Source of the DNA: CAVPDG01 sp963702535
GTDB lineage: Bacteria > Chloroflexota > Anaerolineae > Anaerolineales > UBA4823
Assembly (NCBI GenBank): GCA_963702535.1
Contig: CAVPDG010000024.1
Coordinates: 1 to 64,000 of the forward strand
DNA: 64,000 nucleotides
Reading direction: 5' to 3'
Positions 28,162-37,443 of the stretch are shown here, one piece after another. The notes beneath the pieces were generated by a model. That model did not search any database. It had not been told where the DNA came from and saw nothing but the letters and a program-made list of their open reading frames with translations. The position numbers were made by a program, and so were the translations under genes. Within the stretch, counting starts at the first letter, position 1, and each line of letters opens with the position of its first letter.

Positions 28162-29643
28162 ATGTCCGATCTTCGCTATCCTTCGCTGTACCAAATCAAC
28201 ACGCGCGTCTGGCTGACCGAGCTATCCCAGAAGCTGGGTCGACCAGCAATGCTGGAAGACATTCCCGATGCCGAGTTGGACCGCCTGGCTGAGCTGGGCT
28301 TTGACTGGGTCTGGATGCTGAGCGTTTGGCAGACCGGTCTGGCGGGGCAGCGAGTTTCGCGGTCCAACGCCGGGTGGCGGGTGGAATTTCAAGAGACGCT
28401 GCCGGACTTGCGCGAAGAGGATATCGCCGGCTCGGGGTTCGCTATCACTGCCTATACCGTCCCGGCTGAGTTCGGAGGCGAAGCTGCGCTGGCTCGCCTG
28501 CGCCAACGGTTGGCGAAACGTGGTTTGAAATTGATGCTCGATTTTGTCCCGAATCACATGGCGCTGGATCACACCTGGGTCGAGAGCCACCGGGAGTATT
28601 TTGTAGCAGGGACGGAGGAACTATTAGCCCAGGAGCCGCAGAACTATGTCCGGGTCAAGGGGAAAGGGGACAGCCTCATTTTGGCTCACGGCCGGGACCC
28701 CTACTTCCCTGGCTGGCCGGATACCCTGCAGCTCGATTACAGCAACCCCGCCACCCAGGAAGCGATGATCGGAGAACTCGAGAAGATCGCCAGCCAATGC
28801 GACGGGGTGCGCTGTGATATGGCGATGCTAATCCTGCCTGAGGTGTTTGAGCGAACGTGGGGTAGAAAGCCCGCACCATTCTGGACGGAGGCGATCCCAC
28901 GTGTACGCAAACAGGCTCCCGACTTCTGTTTCATGGCTGAGGTCTACTGGGACCTGGAATGGACCCTCCAGCAACAGGGGTTTAACTATACCTATGACAA
29001 GCGCCTCTATGATCGGCTGCGAGATGGGCGTGCCGGGCCGGTGCGTGAGCACCTCCAGGCGACGCTTGACTACCAGGTCAAGCTGGCGCGTTTTCTGGAG
29101 AACCACGACGAACCGAGGGCGGCTGCGTCCTTTGATCCACAAGTTCACCTGGCAGCCGCAGTGATCACGTATACCACACCCGGACTGCGTTTCTTCCACC
29201 AGGGGCAGCTCGAAGGCCGGAAGAAGCGCATCTCACCACACCTCGTTCGGAGGCCTGAAGAAGCACCGGACCAGGAGATCCAGGAATTCTATGACCGTTT
29301 GCTTGCTGTCTTGCGGATGCCCATCTTGAAAAAAGGAGACTGGCAGTGGCTCAATTGCCAGCCGGCATGGTACGGTAATGATTCTTGGGATTCTTTCATC
29401 CCACATTCCTGGCAAGCGTCCAGTGGCGAACGGATGGTGGTCGTGGTGAATTACGCACCCTATTCCAGCCAGTGCTATCTCCCGCTACCTTTTCCTGAAA
29501 TAAAAGACCGGTCGGTCTGGCTCAAAGACACCCTCAGCTCCGCCCGCTATGATCGCGATGGCAATGAACTGCTCGAGCGCGGACTTTACCTGGATATGGG
29601 ACCCTGGTCTTACCACATCTTTACCTTGGAGGTTGAACCATGA
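28162..29643 (+). CDS. GH13 alpha-amylase family glycosidase
   Basis: An intact 493-residue protein. The (beta/alpha)8 barrel motifs are present: LMLDFVPNHMALDH (region I), GVRCDMAMLIL with the nucleophile aspartate (region II), FMAEVYWDLEW with the acid/base glutamate (region III) and FLENHDEPR with the third acid (region IV). The C-terminal beta domain ends SYHIFTLEVEP. No signal peptide, so it acts in the cytoplasm. Likely substrates are alpha-1,4-glucans, maltodextrins or a storage glycoside; specificity cannot be read from the sequence. The stop overlaps the start of the dehydrogenase downstream (ATGA), showing an operon. Confidence 0.9.
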   Translation: MSDLRYPSLYQINTRVWLTELSQKLGRPAMLEDIPDAELDRLAELGFDWVWMLSVWQTGLAGQRVSRSNAGWRVEFQETLPDLREEDIAGSGFAITAYTVPAEFGGEAALARLRQRLAKRGLKLMLDFVPNHMALDHTWVESHREYFVAGTEELLAQEPQNYVRVKGKGDSLILAHGRDPYFPGWPDTLQLDYSNPATQEAMIGELEKIASQCDGVRCDMAMLILPEVFERTWGRKPAPFWTEAIPRVRKQAPDFCFMAEVYWDLEWTLQQQGFNYTYDKRLYDRLRDGRAGPVREHLQATLDYQVKLARFLENHDEPRAAASFDPQVHLAAAVITYTTPGLRFFHQGQLEGRKKRISPHLVRRPEEAPDQEIQEFYDRLLAVLRMPILKKGDWQWLNCQPAWYGNDSWDSFIPHSWQASSGERMVVVVNYAPYSSQCYLPLPFPEIKDRSVWLKDTLSSARYDRDGNELLERGLYLDMGPWSYHIFTLEVEP

Positions 29644-30686
29644 AAGCAATTACCGTAGAACCTAAGAAGCCTGGCTCAGCACGATACGAGGATATTCCGG
29701 AGCCTGATGAGCGTGAAGGCTCGGTACTGGTTGAAGCGATAGCAGTCGGTGTGTGCGGGACAGACGCCGAGATCGTCCAAGGGAAGTATGGTTGGGCGCC
29801 ACCGGGAAAGAGGCGCCTGGTGCTGGGGCATGAATCCCTTGGTCGCGTCCTCGATCCAGGTCCAAGCAGTTCCTTCAAAAAGGGCGACCTGGTGGTCGGA
29901 ATCGTCCGCCGTCCGGATCCGGTTCCCTGCGCCAACTGCGCGGTGGGCGAATGGGATATGTGCACCAACGGACAGTACACCGAGCGGGGGATTAAAGAAA
30001 TCCATGGATTTATGTCTGAGCGCTGGCGCATCGAGCCCGAATACGCCATCAAGGTGGATTCTTCACTGGGGCTGCTGGGCGTACTGCTGGAGCCGATGAC
30101 GGTGATCACCAAGGCGTTAGAACAAGCCTTCATCATTGGCCAGCGTGCCTATTGGGAACCCAAGACCGTGCTGGTGACCGGCGCAGGCCCGATCGGTCTC
30201 CTGGCAGCGCTGCGCCTGAAGGCACGCAATCTGGATGTCCATGTGCTCGATCGGATCGATAGCGGGTCCAAGCCACAAATCGTACGTGATCTGGGGGCGA
30301 CCTATCACACGGGGAGCGTTTTGGACCTGGACTTCCATCCTGACGTGATTGTGGAGTGCACCGGGGTCGGAGCGGTGATTGCCGACTCGATCCAGCATGC
30401 GGACTCGGGTGGGATCATCTGCCTGACTGGGGTGGGAGCCGGCGGCGCTGCCGGAAAGGTGGTGGCCGACATGGCAGCGGCGGCTGTCTTGAAGAACAAT
30501 GTGATCTTCGGTAGCGTCAACGCCAACAAGCGCCACTGGTACCGGGCAGGTCAGAACCTAAAAAACGCCGATCCGCAGTGGCTGGGCCGCCTGATCACGC
30601 GCTGTGAAAAGCCGGAGAATTTCCAAAAGGCACTGGAGAGGCAGCCCGATGACATCAAAGTAGTCATCCAGTTTAGTGAGGTCTGA
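29640..30686 (+). CDS. Zinc-dependent glucose 1-dehydrogenase-like MDR enzyme
   Basis: An intact 348-residue protein. Catalytic zinc ligands are visible in GVCGTDAEI and LGHESLG; the structural-zinc cysteine loop is PVPCANCAVGEWDMC. The nucleotide-binding turn is VLVTGAGPIGLLAALRL. The 'MKAITVEPKKPGSARYEDIP', the 'RRPDPVPC' region and the C-terminal 'NKRHWYRAGQNL' with W/Y-rich spacing are those of glucose 1-dehydrogenases of the Thermoplasma/Sulfolobus type. It would oxidise glucose to gluconolactone with NAD(P)+, feeding the lactonase at 22382. It is translationally coupled to the GH13 gene by a 4-nt overlap. Confidence 0.85.
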   Translation: MKAITVEPKKPGSARYEDIPEPDEREGSVLVEAIAVGVCGTDAEIVQGKYGWAPPGKRRLVLGHESLGRVLDPGPSSSFKKGDLVVGIVRRPDPVPCANCAVGEWDMCTNGQYTERGIKEIHGFMSERWRIEPEYAIKVDSSLGLLGVLLEPMTVITKALEQAFIIGQRAYWEPKTVLVTGAGPIGLLAALRLKARNLDVHVLDRIDSGSKPQIVRDLGATYHTGSVLDLDFHPDVIVECTGVGAVIADSIQHADSGGIICLTGVGAGGAAGKVVADMAAAAVLKNNVIFGSVNANKRHWYRAGQNLKNADPQWLGRLITRCEKPENFQKALERQPDDIKVVIQFSEV

Positions 30687-30714
30687 TGGGGAAAACCACG
30701 AAAGGAGGAAAGCA

Positions 30715-30768
30715 TTGAATGTCTTCGTTGTTGGTGGAATGGCTGGCGGCGCGTTGTGCACGGTGTAG
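30715..30768 (+). pseudogene. Remnant start of a pyridine nucleotide-disulfide oxidoreductase
   Basis: After a strong AAAGGAGGAAAGCA site, TTG at 30715 opens 17 codons, LNVFVVGGMAGGALCTV, then a stop. This matches the first residues of the CoA-disulfide reductase gene (KVIIVGGVAGGASCAAR) and looks like a deleted paralogue of which only the 5' end remains. Confidence 0.4.
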
Positions 30769-30830
30769 ATAAAAGAAAGAGGTGATTCACCAGGATAGAA
30801 AAAATTTCAAAGATTGTGTGGAGAAATAAC

Positions 30831-32306
30831 ATGGCTAACGAGAAAAACAAAAAGAAATTCACCTTTCCAAGCGCTTTCACAATCCTGTTCCTTCTGCTCA
30901 TTCTCATTGCAGCTGCCACCTGGCTCGTCCCCGCGGGATCGTACGACTACGATGCGGATGGGGCGCCGATATCGGGCACGTACCACCCTGTGGAGCAAAA
31001 TCCACAGAAATTGCTCGCCAGCGCCCTCAAAGGACCCATCAACGGCATGTACGGCATCGAAGACGAGACCGGCAACGTGGATGTGTGGAACTACGGCGAG
31101 CTGTTCGGCGCCATCGACGTCGCTATGTTCGTGCTCATCATCGGCGGCTTTCTGGGCGTGACGATGAAGACCGGTGCAATCAACTCTGGGATCGCCTGGG
31201 TGGTCGCGAAGCTTAAAGGTAAAGAGAAATGGATGTTCCCGATTCTGATGACTATCTTTGCTATCGGCGGCACATCCTATGGCATGGCGGAAGAGACGCT
31301 GGCTTTTTACGCATTGATCATCACCGTGATGCTGGCTGCCGGTTACGATGGTCTCACCGCCGGCGCCTTGATCTTGTTGGGCGCAGGGATTGGCGTGATC
31401 GGCTCGACGGTCAACCCCTTTGCCACCGGCATCGCCTCGGGTTTTGCCGGGACGACGATTAGTGAAGGGCTCATCGGACGGGTGATCATATTGGTTGTTG
31501 GATCGATCATCGGCATCGTCTTCGTGATGCGCTACGCCGAGAAGGTGAAGAAAGATCCTTCGAAATCACTGATCTTTGACCAGAAGGCAGAGAACGAGAA
31601 ACAATTCATGTCCAGTGGTGAAGGAGCTGAATTTGGAAAGTTCACCGGCAGGCACAAGGTGATCCTGTTGTTTTTCTTCCTTGCCTTCGTCACGATGGTT
31701 TACGGTGTGATCCCGTGGGCAGACCTGGGGTTAGCCATCCCAACCTGGTGGTGGTGGTTCCCGGAGATGACGGCAAACTTCCTGTTCTTCGGCATCTTGA
31801 TCGGCATCATTGGCCGGTTATCTGAGAAGAACCTGGTTAACACCTTCATCGATGGAGCCAGGGATATGCTGGGCGTGGCGCTGATCATCGGCGTGGCGCG
31901 TGGCGTCACCGTGATCATGAACAACGGCTTGATCACCGATACGGTGCTGTACTGGGCGGAGCAAGCCGTTGCCGGATTGGGTGGTGTCGGCTTCATTATC
32001 GTTACCTATATCCTCTATTTGCCGCTGTCCTTCCTGATCCCCTCCAGCTCGGGCCTGGCAACTGTTTCCATGCCGATCATGGCGCCATTAGGACAGTTTG
32101 CCGGGGTGCCAAGCTACTTGATTGTGACCGCATACCAGACCGCCAACGGTCTGGTCAACCTGGTCACACCCACTTCGGCGGTCGTGATGGGTGGCCTGGC
32201 GATCGCCCGTGTGGGCTACGGCGTCTGGTGGAAGTTCGTCTGGCCGGTGCTGATATTGTTGATGGTCCTCAGCATCCTGGTGTTGGCTGTAGGCACGCTT
32301 GTTTAA
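30831..32306 (+). CDS. arcD: YfcC/ArcD-type membrane transporter (putative arginine:ornithine antiporter)
   Basis: Start ATG at 30831 behind TGGAGAAATAAC. A 491-residue protein with about 12 hydrophobic segments beginning FTILFLLLILIAAATWLVPA. It contains the C4-dicarboxylate anaerobic carrier-like (PF03606, YfcC) signatures GGTSYGMAEETLAFY, VIGSTVNPFATGIASG and PLSFLIPSSSGLA. In arginine deiminase operons such proteins replace classical ArcD and exchange arginine for ornithine. That role is inferred here from the adjacent arcB, arcC and arcA genes. First gene of the operon, following the sugar block after ~60 bp. Confidence 0.85.
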   Translation: MANEKNKKKFTFPSAFTILFLLLILIAAATWLVPAGSYDYDADGAPISGTYHPVEQNPQKLLASALKGPINGMYGIEDETGNVDVWNYGELFGAIDVAMFVLIIGGFLGVTMKTGAINSGIAWVVAKLKGKEKWMFPILMTIFAIGGTSYGMAEETLAFYALIITVMLAAGYDGLTAGALILLGAGIGVIGSTVNPFATGIASGFAGTTISEGLIGRVIILVVGSIIGIVFVMRYAEKVKKDPSKSLIFDQKAENEKQFMSSGEGAEFGKFTGRHKVILLFFFLAFVTMVYGVIPWADLGLAIPTWWWWFPEMTANFLFFGILIGIIGRLSEKNLVNTFIDGARDMLGVALIIGVARGVTVIMNNGLITDTVLYWAEQAVAGLGGVGFIIVTYILYLPLSFLIPSSSGLATVSMPIMAPLGQFAGVPSYLIVTAYQTANGLVNLVTPTSAVVMGGLAIARVGYGVWWKFVWPVLILLMVLSILVLAVGTLV

Positions 32307-32344
32307 CCAACCGATAACATATCTTTTTGAAAGGAGAATTGGAA

Positions 32345-33346
32345 ATGGCATTCAATTTACGCAACCGCAGCTTTCTCAAAGAGCTGGATTTCACCCCCGA
32401 AGAGCTCAAGTTCCTGCTCAAGCTGTCTGCCGACCTCAAAGCTGCCAAATACGGTGGTTACGAACAGCAAAGGCTGAAGGGCAAGAACATCGCCCTGATC
32501 TTTGAAAAGACCTCCACGCGCACACGCTGCGCATTCGAAGTGGCAGCCTACGACCAGGGCGCTAACGTCACTTACCTGGGACCATCCGGCTCACAAATCG
32601 GGCATAAGGAGTTGATGAAAGACACGGCGCGCGTGCTGGGGCGCATGTACGACGGGATCGAGTACCGCGGCTTCGGCCAGGAGCTGGTCGAGATCTTAGG
32701 CCAGTACGCCGGCGTGCCGGTGTGGAATGGGCTAACCGACCAGTTCCATCCCACTCAAATGATCTGCGATATCCTGACCATGATGGAGCACAGCGACAAG
32801 CACCTGCATGAGATCGCCTATTGCTACCTGGGCGACGCCCGCAACAACATGGGCAACTCGCTGATGGTCACCGGCTGCAAGCTGGGCATGGACGTGCGCC
32901 TGTGCTCTCCCAAGGCATTATGGCCGGAAGAGAGCCTGGTGAAAACCTGCCGCGAGATTGCCAAGGAGACCGGCGCCCGCCTGACTCTGACCGAGAGCGT
33001 GGACGAAGGCGTCAAGGGCGTGGACTACCTCTACACCGACGTGTGGGTGTCGATGGGTGAAGCCAAAGAGGTGTGGGATGAGCGCATCAAGCTGCTCAAG
33101 CCTTACCAGGTCAACATGGATGTGGTCAAGAAGACCGGCAATCCCAAGGTCAAGTTCATGCACTGCCTGCCGGCTTTCCACAACCGCGAGACCAAGGTCG
33201 GCGAGGATATCTACCAGAAGACTGGCCTGGAGAGCCTGGAAGTGAGCGAAGAGGTGTTCGAATCCGAGATGTCGATTGTCTTCGCCCAGGCGGAAAACCG
33301 CATGCACACCATCAAGGCGATCATGGTCGCTACGCTGGGTGATTGA
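32345..33346 (+). CDS. arcB: Ornithine carbamoyltransferase (catabolic)
   Basis: An intact 333-residue protein. Carbamoyl-phosphate loop FEKTSTRTRCAFEVA, HPTQ in TDQFHPTQMICDIL, the ornithine loop in DVWVSMGEAKEV and HCLP in VKFMHCLPAFHNRE are all present. The length and the 'EVFESEMSIVFAQAENRMHT' ending fit the catabolic ArcB/ArgF type. In the deiminase pathway it runs in the phosphorolytic direction, citrulline + phosphate to ornithine + carbamoyl phosphate. Start at the ATG at 32345 with AAAGGAG upstream. A long hairpin follows the stop. Confidence 0.95.
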   Translation: MAFNLRNRSFLKELDFTPEELKFLLKLSADLKAAKYGGYEQQRLKGKNIALIFEKTSTRTRCAFEVAAYDQGANVTYLGPSGSQIGHKELMKDTARVLGRMYDGIEYRGFGQELVEILGQYAGVPVWNGLTDQFHPTQMICDILTMMEHSDKHLHEIAYCYLGDARNNMGNSLMVTGCKLGMDVRLCSPKALWPEESLVKTCREIAKETGARLTLTESVDEGVKGVDYLYTDVWVSMGEAKEVWDERIKLLKPYQVNMDVVKKTGNPKVKFMHCLPAFHNRETKVGEDIYQKTGLESLEVSEEVFESEMSIVFAQAENRMHTIKAIMVATLGD

Positions 33347-33357
33347 ATCCTGACTGT

Positions 33358-33389
33358 TAGTCCAGGTGGGTGCTCACCCGCCTGGACTA
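33358..33389. terminator. Hairpin between arcB and the M20 peptidase gene
   Basis: 15-nt arms (TAGTCCAGGTGGGTG / CACCCGCCTGGACTA) with one mismatch around a 2-nt loop, 11 bp after the arcB stop. No U-run follows. It may end or stabilise the arcD-arcB transcript. Confidence 0.5.
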
Positions 33390-33401
33390 AGGGAACCCAT
33401 T

Positions 33402-34875
33402 ATGTTAACGAATTTGCTGTACATCGTTTTGGCGATCCTCGTCCTCACCACTTTTTATGTTGTGGTGCGTACGATCATTTTCGAATGGTCGCAAGGGTCG
33501 GTGGAAAAGATCGAGGGTGTCCGGTCGACGAACAGCAGGTCGCCGAGCACCTTGCCGCGGCTGTGCGCTGTAAGACAGTACCTTTGGATGACAGCGGCAC
33601 GCCAGATCCCGCAGGCTTTCCAACAACTACACCAGATGCTGCGTGAGACCTACCCCCTTGTGCACGAGAAACTGAGGCGCGAGGTGGTCAACGGTTATAG
33701 CCTGCTGTATATCTGGCAGGGAAAGCGGGCAGACCTGGAACCGGTGATGCTCATGGCGCACCAGGATGTGGTCTCAGCAGACCCAACCGAATGGACATAC
33801 CCGCCCTTTGAAGGCAAGATAGTCGATGGCTTCATCTGGGGGCGCGGCACACTGGATATCAAGAACCAGTTGATCGGCATTATGGAAGCCGCTGAAGCGC
33901 TACTGCAAGCAGGGATACCGTCCAGAGCGAACCATTCTGTTCGGGCTGGGGCATGACGAGGAAACTGGCGGCGTGAATGGGTGCAAGATCCTTGGGCAGG
34001 AGCTTAAGCAGCGCGGCATCCACCTGGCGGGGATCGTTGACGAAGGCGGCGGGATCATGGCTGGCCTGGCCGCCGGGGTGCGTGGACCGATCGCCCTGGT
34101 GGGGGTGTCCGAGAAAGGTTACCTGACGGTGGAGTTCACCGTCCACGGACAGCCCGGTCATTCATCAACTCCACCGCCACAAACATCCATCGGCATCCTG
34201 GCGCGTGCCCTGGCCCGCCTGGAAGCCCATCCCATGCCAACCCATTTACGCCGGCTGCGCCCCATGTATCATGGCATTGGTAAGGCTGCCCCGCTGTACA
34301 TCCAAGTCGCCTTTTCCAATGTCTGGCTGTTCGGACCCCTGCTCAAGCGTTGGCTGGTCCCCAAAGCGGAGATGAACGCCAGTATGCGCACGACTACTGC
34401 TTTGACCATTGTCAACGGTGGCGTGGAAGACAATACCATCCCCGCCGAGGCGAAAGCGATCGTCAATTTTCGCCTGCTTCCTGGCGATACCATCGCTGAA
34501 GTACTGTGGCATGTCAAGAAGGTGATCAAAGACGAGCGAGTGAAGTTCAAGCCAGTTGAAGGCAAGTACAACGAAGCGTTGCCTGTCTCGCCTCGCAACG
34601 CGCCGGCATATCAGAGCCTCAGGCATGTGATCCGCCAGGTATTCGATAACCCGCCTGTCGCCCCATTCGTCATGCTGGGGGGCACAGACTGCCAGCATTT
34701 CGTGCCGGTTTGTGATCATATCTATCGCTTCACATCCGTTGTGATGGATGAGAGTTTCATGGGTTTGGAGCATGGCATCGACGAGCGCATACCGGTTGAA
34801 GCCATGGGGAAGATGGTCAAGTTTTACGCCCAATTGATGCAAGCCTGGGGCGCTAAAGAGATGATCTGCCTATGA
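33402..34875 (+). pseudogene. M20 family metallopeptidase (PM20D1-like), frameshifted
   Basis: Start ATG at 33402. The N-terminus has a membrane anchor (NLLYIVLAILVLTTFYVVV). Shifts near 33,525 and 33,600 lead into VMLMAHQDVVSADPTEW (metal-binding HxD), FIWGRGTLDIKNQLIG (bridging aspartate) and, after another shift near 33,925, GLGHDEETGGVNG (catalytic glutamate pair) and DEGGGI. The dimerisation domain includes GQPGHSSTPPPQTS, and the last ligand is in MGLEHGIDERIP. With repairs it is ~490 residues and close to mammalian PM20D1/carboxypeptidase S-like enzymes, which cut or form N-acyl amino acids. Located inside the arginine operon it may free amino acids such as arginine; that is inference. 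Confidence 0.8.
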
Positions 34876-34891
34876 AATAAAGGAGTGACCG

Positions 34892-35806
34892 ATGAAAATT
34901 GTTGTCGCATTAGGTGGAAATGCCTTGCTCAAGCGAGGCGAACCGATGACGCACGATGTCCAGCGCGCCAATATCCGGGTTGCCGCCCAAGCTTTAGCGC
35001 CAGTTTGCCAAAAGCACCAGGTTGTGCTGGCGCATGGCAACGGACCGCAGGTAGGTTTGTTGGCGCTTCAGGCTTCAGCCTACAAAGATGTTGAGGCATA
35101 TCCCCTGGATGTGCTGGGGGCGCAAACCGAAGGGATGATCGGTTATATGATCGAGCAGGAGCTGGGCAACCTTCTGCCCTTCGAAGTGCCCTTTGCCACC
35201 ATCCTGACCATGGTCGAAGTCGATCCGAGCGACCCGGCTTTCCAAAATCCGACCAAGTTTGTCGGCCCGGTGTATGAAAAAGAAGAAGCCGACCGGCTGA
35301 AAGGCGAGAAAGGCTGGGTCTTCAAACTAGATGGGGCGAAGTGGCGCCGGGTGGTGCCCTCCCCTCTGCCCAAGCGTATCTTCGAGATCCGCCCGATCAA
35401 ATGGATGCTGGAAAAGGGCACCATCGTGATCTGTGCAGGCGGCGGCGGAATACCCACCATGTACGATCCTGCCAAAGAGCGCTGGCTGACCGGTATCGAA
35501 GCCGTCATCGATAAAGATCTGGCCTCCGAGCTGCTGGCGCGCGAGGTCGAAGCCGACCTGTTCGTCATCGCCACCGATGTAGACGGCGTCTACCTGGATT
35601 GGGGCAAGCCGGAACAGCGCAAGTTGGGGAAGGTAACCCCCCAGGAACTGAGAGCCCATCCATTCCCGGCTGGCTCGATGGGTCCCAAGGTGTCAGCAGC
35701 TATCCAGTTCGTCGAGAGGACCGGTAAACGAGCTGCCATCGGGTCGCTGCAGGATATCGAGAAGATCGTAGCGGGTGAAGCCGGGACGAATGTTGTACCA
35801 TCATGA
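34892..35806 (+). CDS. arcC: Carbamate kinase
   Basis: An intact 304-residue protein. Family motifs: VALGGNALLKRGEP at the start, AHGNGPQVGLLALQ, VCAGGGGIPTMYD and IATDVDGVYLDWGKPEQ, ending AAIGSLQDIEKIVAGEAGTN. It makes ATP from carbamoyl phosphate and ADP, the energy-yielding step of arginine fermentation. Start ATG at 34892 behind AAAGGAGTGACCG, 16 bp after the M20 gene, so it lies in the same operon. Confidence 0.95.
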   Translation: MKIVVALGGNALLKRGEPMTHDVQRANIRVAAQALAPVCQKHQVVLAHGNGPQVGLLALQASAYKDVEAYPLDVLGAQTEGMIGYMIEQELGNLLPFEVPFATILTMVEVDPSDPAFQNPTKFVGPVYEKEEADRLKGEKGWVFKLDGAKWRRVVPSPLPKRIFEIRPIKWMLEKGTIVICAGGGGIPTMYDPAKERWLTGIEAVIDKDLASELLAREVEADLFVIATDVDGVYLDWGKPEQRKLGKVTPQELRAHPFPAGSMGPKVSAAIQFVERTGKRAAIGSLQDIEKIVAGEAGTNVVPS

Positions 35807-35882
35807 AAGACACATGAGCACTGAAGAGATGGGAACCTGTTTTAGTCAGAACAATCCAGAACAAAAAAAGGAGTGAATAGCT

Positions 35883-37164
35883 ATGAGCAACCAATTTGGT
35901 GTTCATTCAGAAGTTGGCAAGCTGCGCAAAGTCATCGTCCACCGGCCAGACCTCGACCTGAAGCGCTTAACCCCCACCAACCATGACGACCTGTTGTTCG
36001 ATGATGTCTTGTGGGTGGAGCGGGCTCAATGGGAACATGACCAGTTTGTGAGAGCCATGCGCGAGCGTGGCACCGAGGTGTTTTATCACGTCGATCTGCT
36101 GGGTGAAGCACTGGCGGCCTCCGAGGAAGCGCGGCAAAACTGTGATCAATCTGGTGGCATCGGAATACACCGTTGGCTGGTCGTTGGTAGATGAAGTGCG
36201 AGAATTCCTGTGGAAAATGCAGCCGGACGTGCTCGCCAAACACCTGGTAGGTGGTTTGACCGTAGGCGAGATGGTGCAGATGGGCTTCGACCTGCCAAAA
36301 TTCAGGCAGATATCCCTGGGCGCTGCAGCCGCAGCTGGAAGACCCGGGTACTTTGTCCTGCCTCCGGTGCCGAACTCGCTCTTCCAGCGTGACCCCTCCT
36401 GCTGGATTTACAACGGTGTGACGGTCAACCCGATGTACTGGCCAGCCCGGCGGCGGGAAGCGCTGAACATGCTGACCATCTACCGCTACCATCCCATGTT
36501 CCAGGACGCCGGTTTCGAGTTCTGGTACCCGGAACAGAGTCAGGATGGCGGCTTCAATATCCAGGACTTTGGCCGGGCATCCATGGAAGGTGGCGATGTC
36601 CAGCCCATCGGTAAGGGCACGGTGGCGATCGGCATGAGCGAGCGTACCCAGGCGACGCATGATCGAGATGGTTGCCAGGAAGCTCTTCGAGAAGGGCGGC
36701 GCTGAGCGTGTGATCGTGGCAGTGATGACCAAAGACCGCGCCCACATGCACCTGGATACGGTCTTCACCTTTCTGGATCGTGGATATCGCCACTGCTTTC
36801 CCAAAGGTAGTCAATAATATCCGCGCCATCAGCCTGCGTCCTGGCAAGAAAGCCAGGAGATTTCCATGTCACCGAGGAGAAAAGCTTCGTGGATGCAGTG
36901 GCTGATGCGCTTAAGATCAAGAAGCTCACCGTGGTCGAGACCGGCGGCGATGAGTACCAGGCGCAGCGCGAGCAGTGGGACGACGCCAATAATACCGTGG
37001 CGTTGGAGCCGGGCGTGGTCGTCTCTTACGAGCGCAATACCTACACCATCGCTAAGATGCGCCAGGCCGGTGTAGAGGTCGTTGCCATCGCCGGGTTCGA
37101 GCTGGGCAAGGGCCGCGGCGGCGGGCACTGCATGACCTGCCCGATTCTGCGCGATGGAATATAG
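35883..37164 (+). pseudogene. arcA: Arginine deiminase, frameshifted
   Basis: Start ATG at 35883 behind AAAGGAGTGAATAGCT. The first frame reads FGVHSEVGKLRKVIVHRPDL and TNHDDLLFDDVLWVERAQWE (guanidino-binding aspartate). A shift near 36,130 leads to PPVPNSLFQRDPSCW and ASMEGGDVQPIGKG. A shift near 36,655 leads into DRAHMHLDTVFTFLD (catalytic histidine). Another near 36,775 and one near 36,860 lead to the C-terminal GKGRGGGHCMTCPILRDG, which holds the nucleophilic cysteine. Repaired length is ~425 residues, slightly above the usual ~410. It converts arginine to citrulline and ammonia. The catalytic residues survive, so the shifts are probably sequence errors. Confidence 0.9.
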
Positions 37165-37174
37165 GAGGTGCTAG

Positions 37175-37408
37175 ATGAATAAAGCCTGGCCCTGGATAGC
37201 GGGCATTCTTGTTGGCTTGATGCTCATCGCCTTGTTGTTCGCCGCCAGCTCCAACCGGCAAGCTTACTGGGTAGCCAGAGGCGCTGTGCCAAGGGCAATT
37301 CAAGTGACCAGCGCAGAGAATCTCACCGTGGTGCGCTTCCCATGCGGGATGCGCTCTGGCACCATAGCTGAAGCCAATGAGTGCGGGTTTTATGTTTGGA
37401 AGAAGTGA
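37175..37408 (+). CDS. Small membrane-anchored protein of the arc operon
   Basis: A 77-residue protein with one N-terminal membrane segment (WPWIAGILVGLMLIALLFAA) and a soluble tail containing two cysteines (RFPCGMRSG and NECGFYVW). It starts at the ATG at 37175 behind AGGAGGTGCTAG, 10 bp after arcA, so it is very likely co-transcribed. I recognise no family. Confidence 0.55.
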   Translation: MNKAWPWIAGILVGLMLIALLFAASSNRQAYWVARGAVPRAIQVTSAENLTVVRFPCGMRSGTIAEANECGFYVWKK

Positions 37409-37443
37409 TCACAAAAGTGCACATAATTTGAGAGGAGATAACC

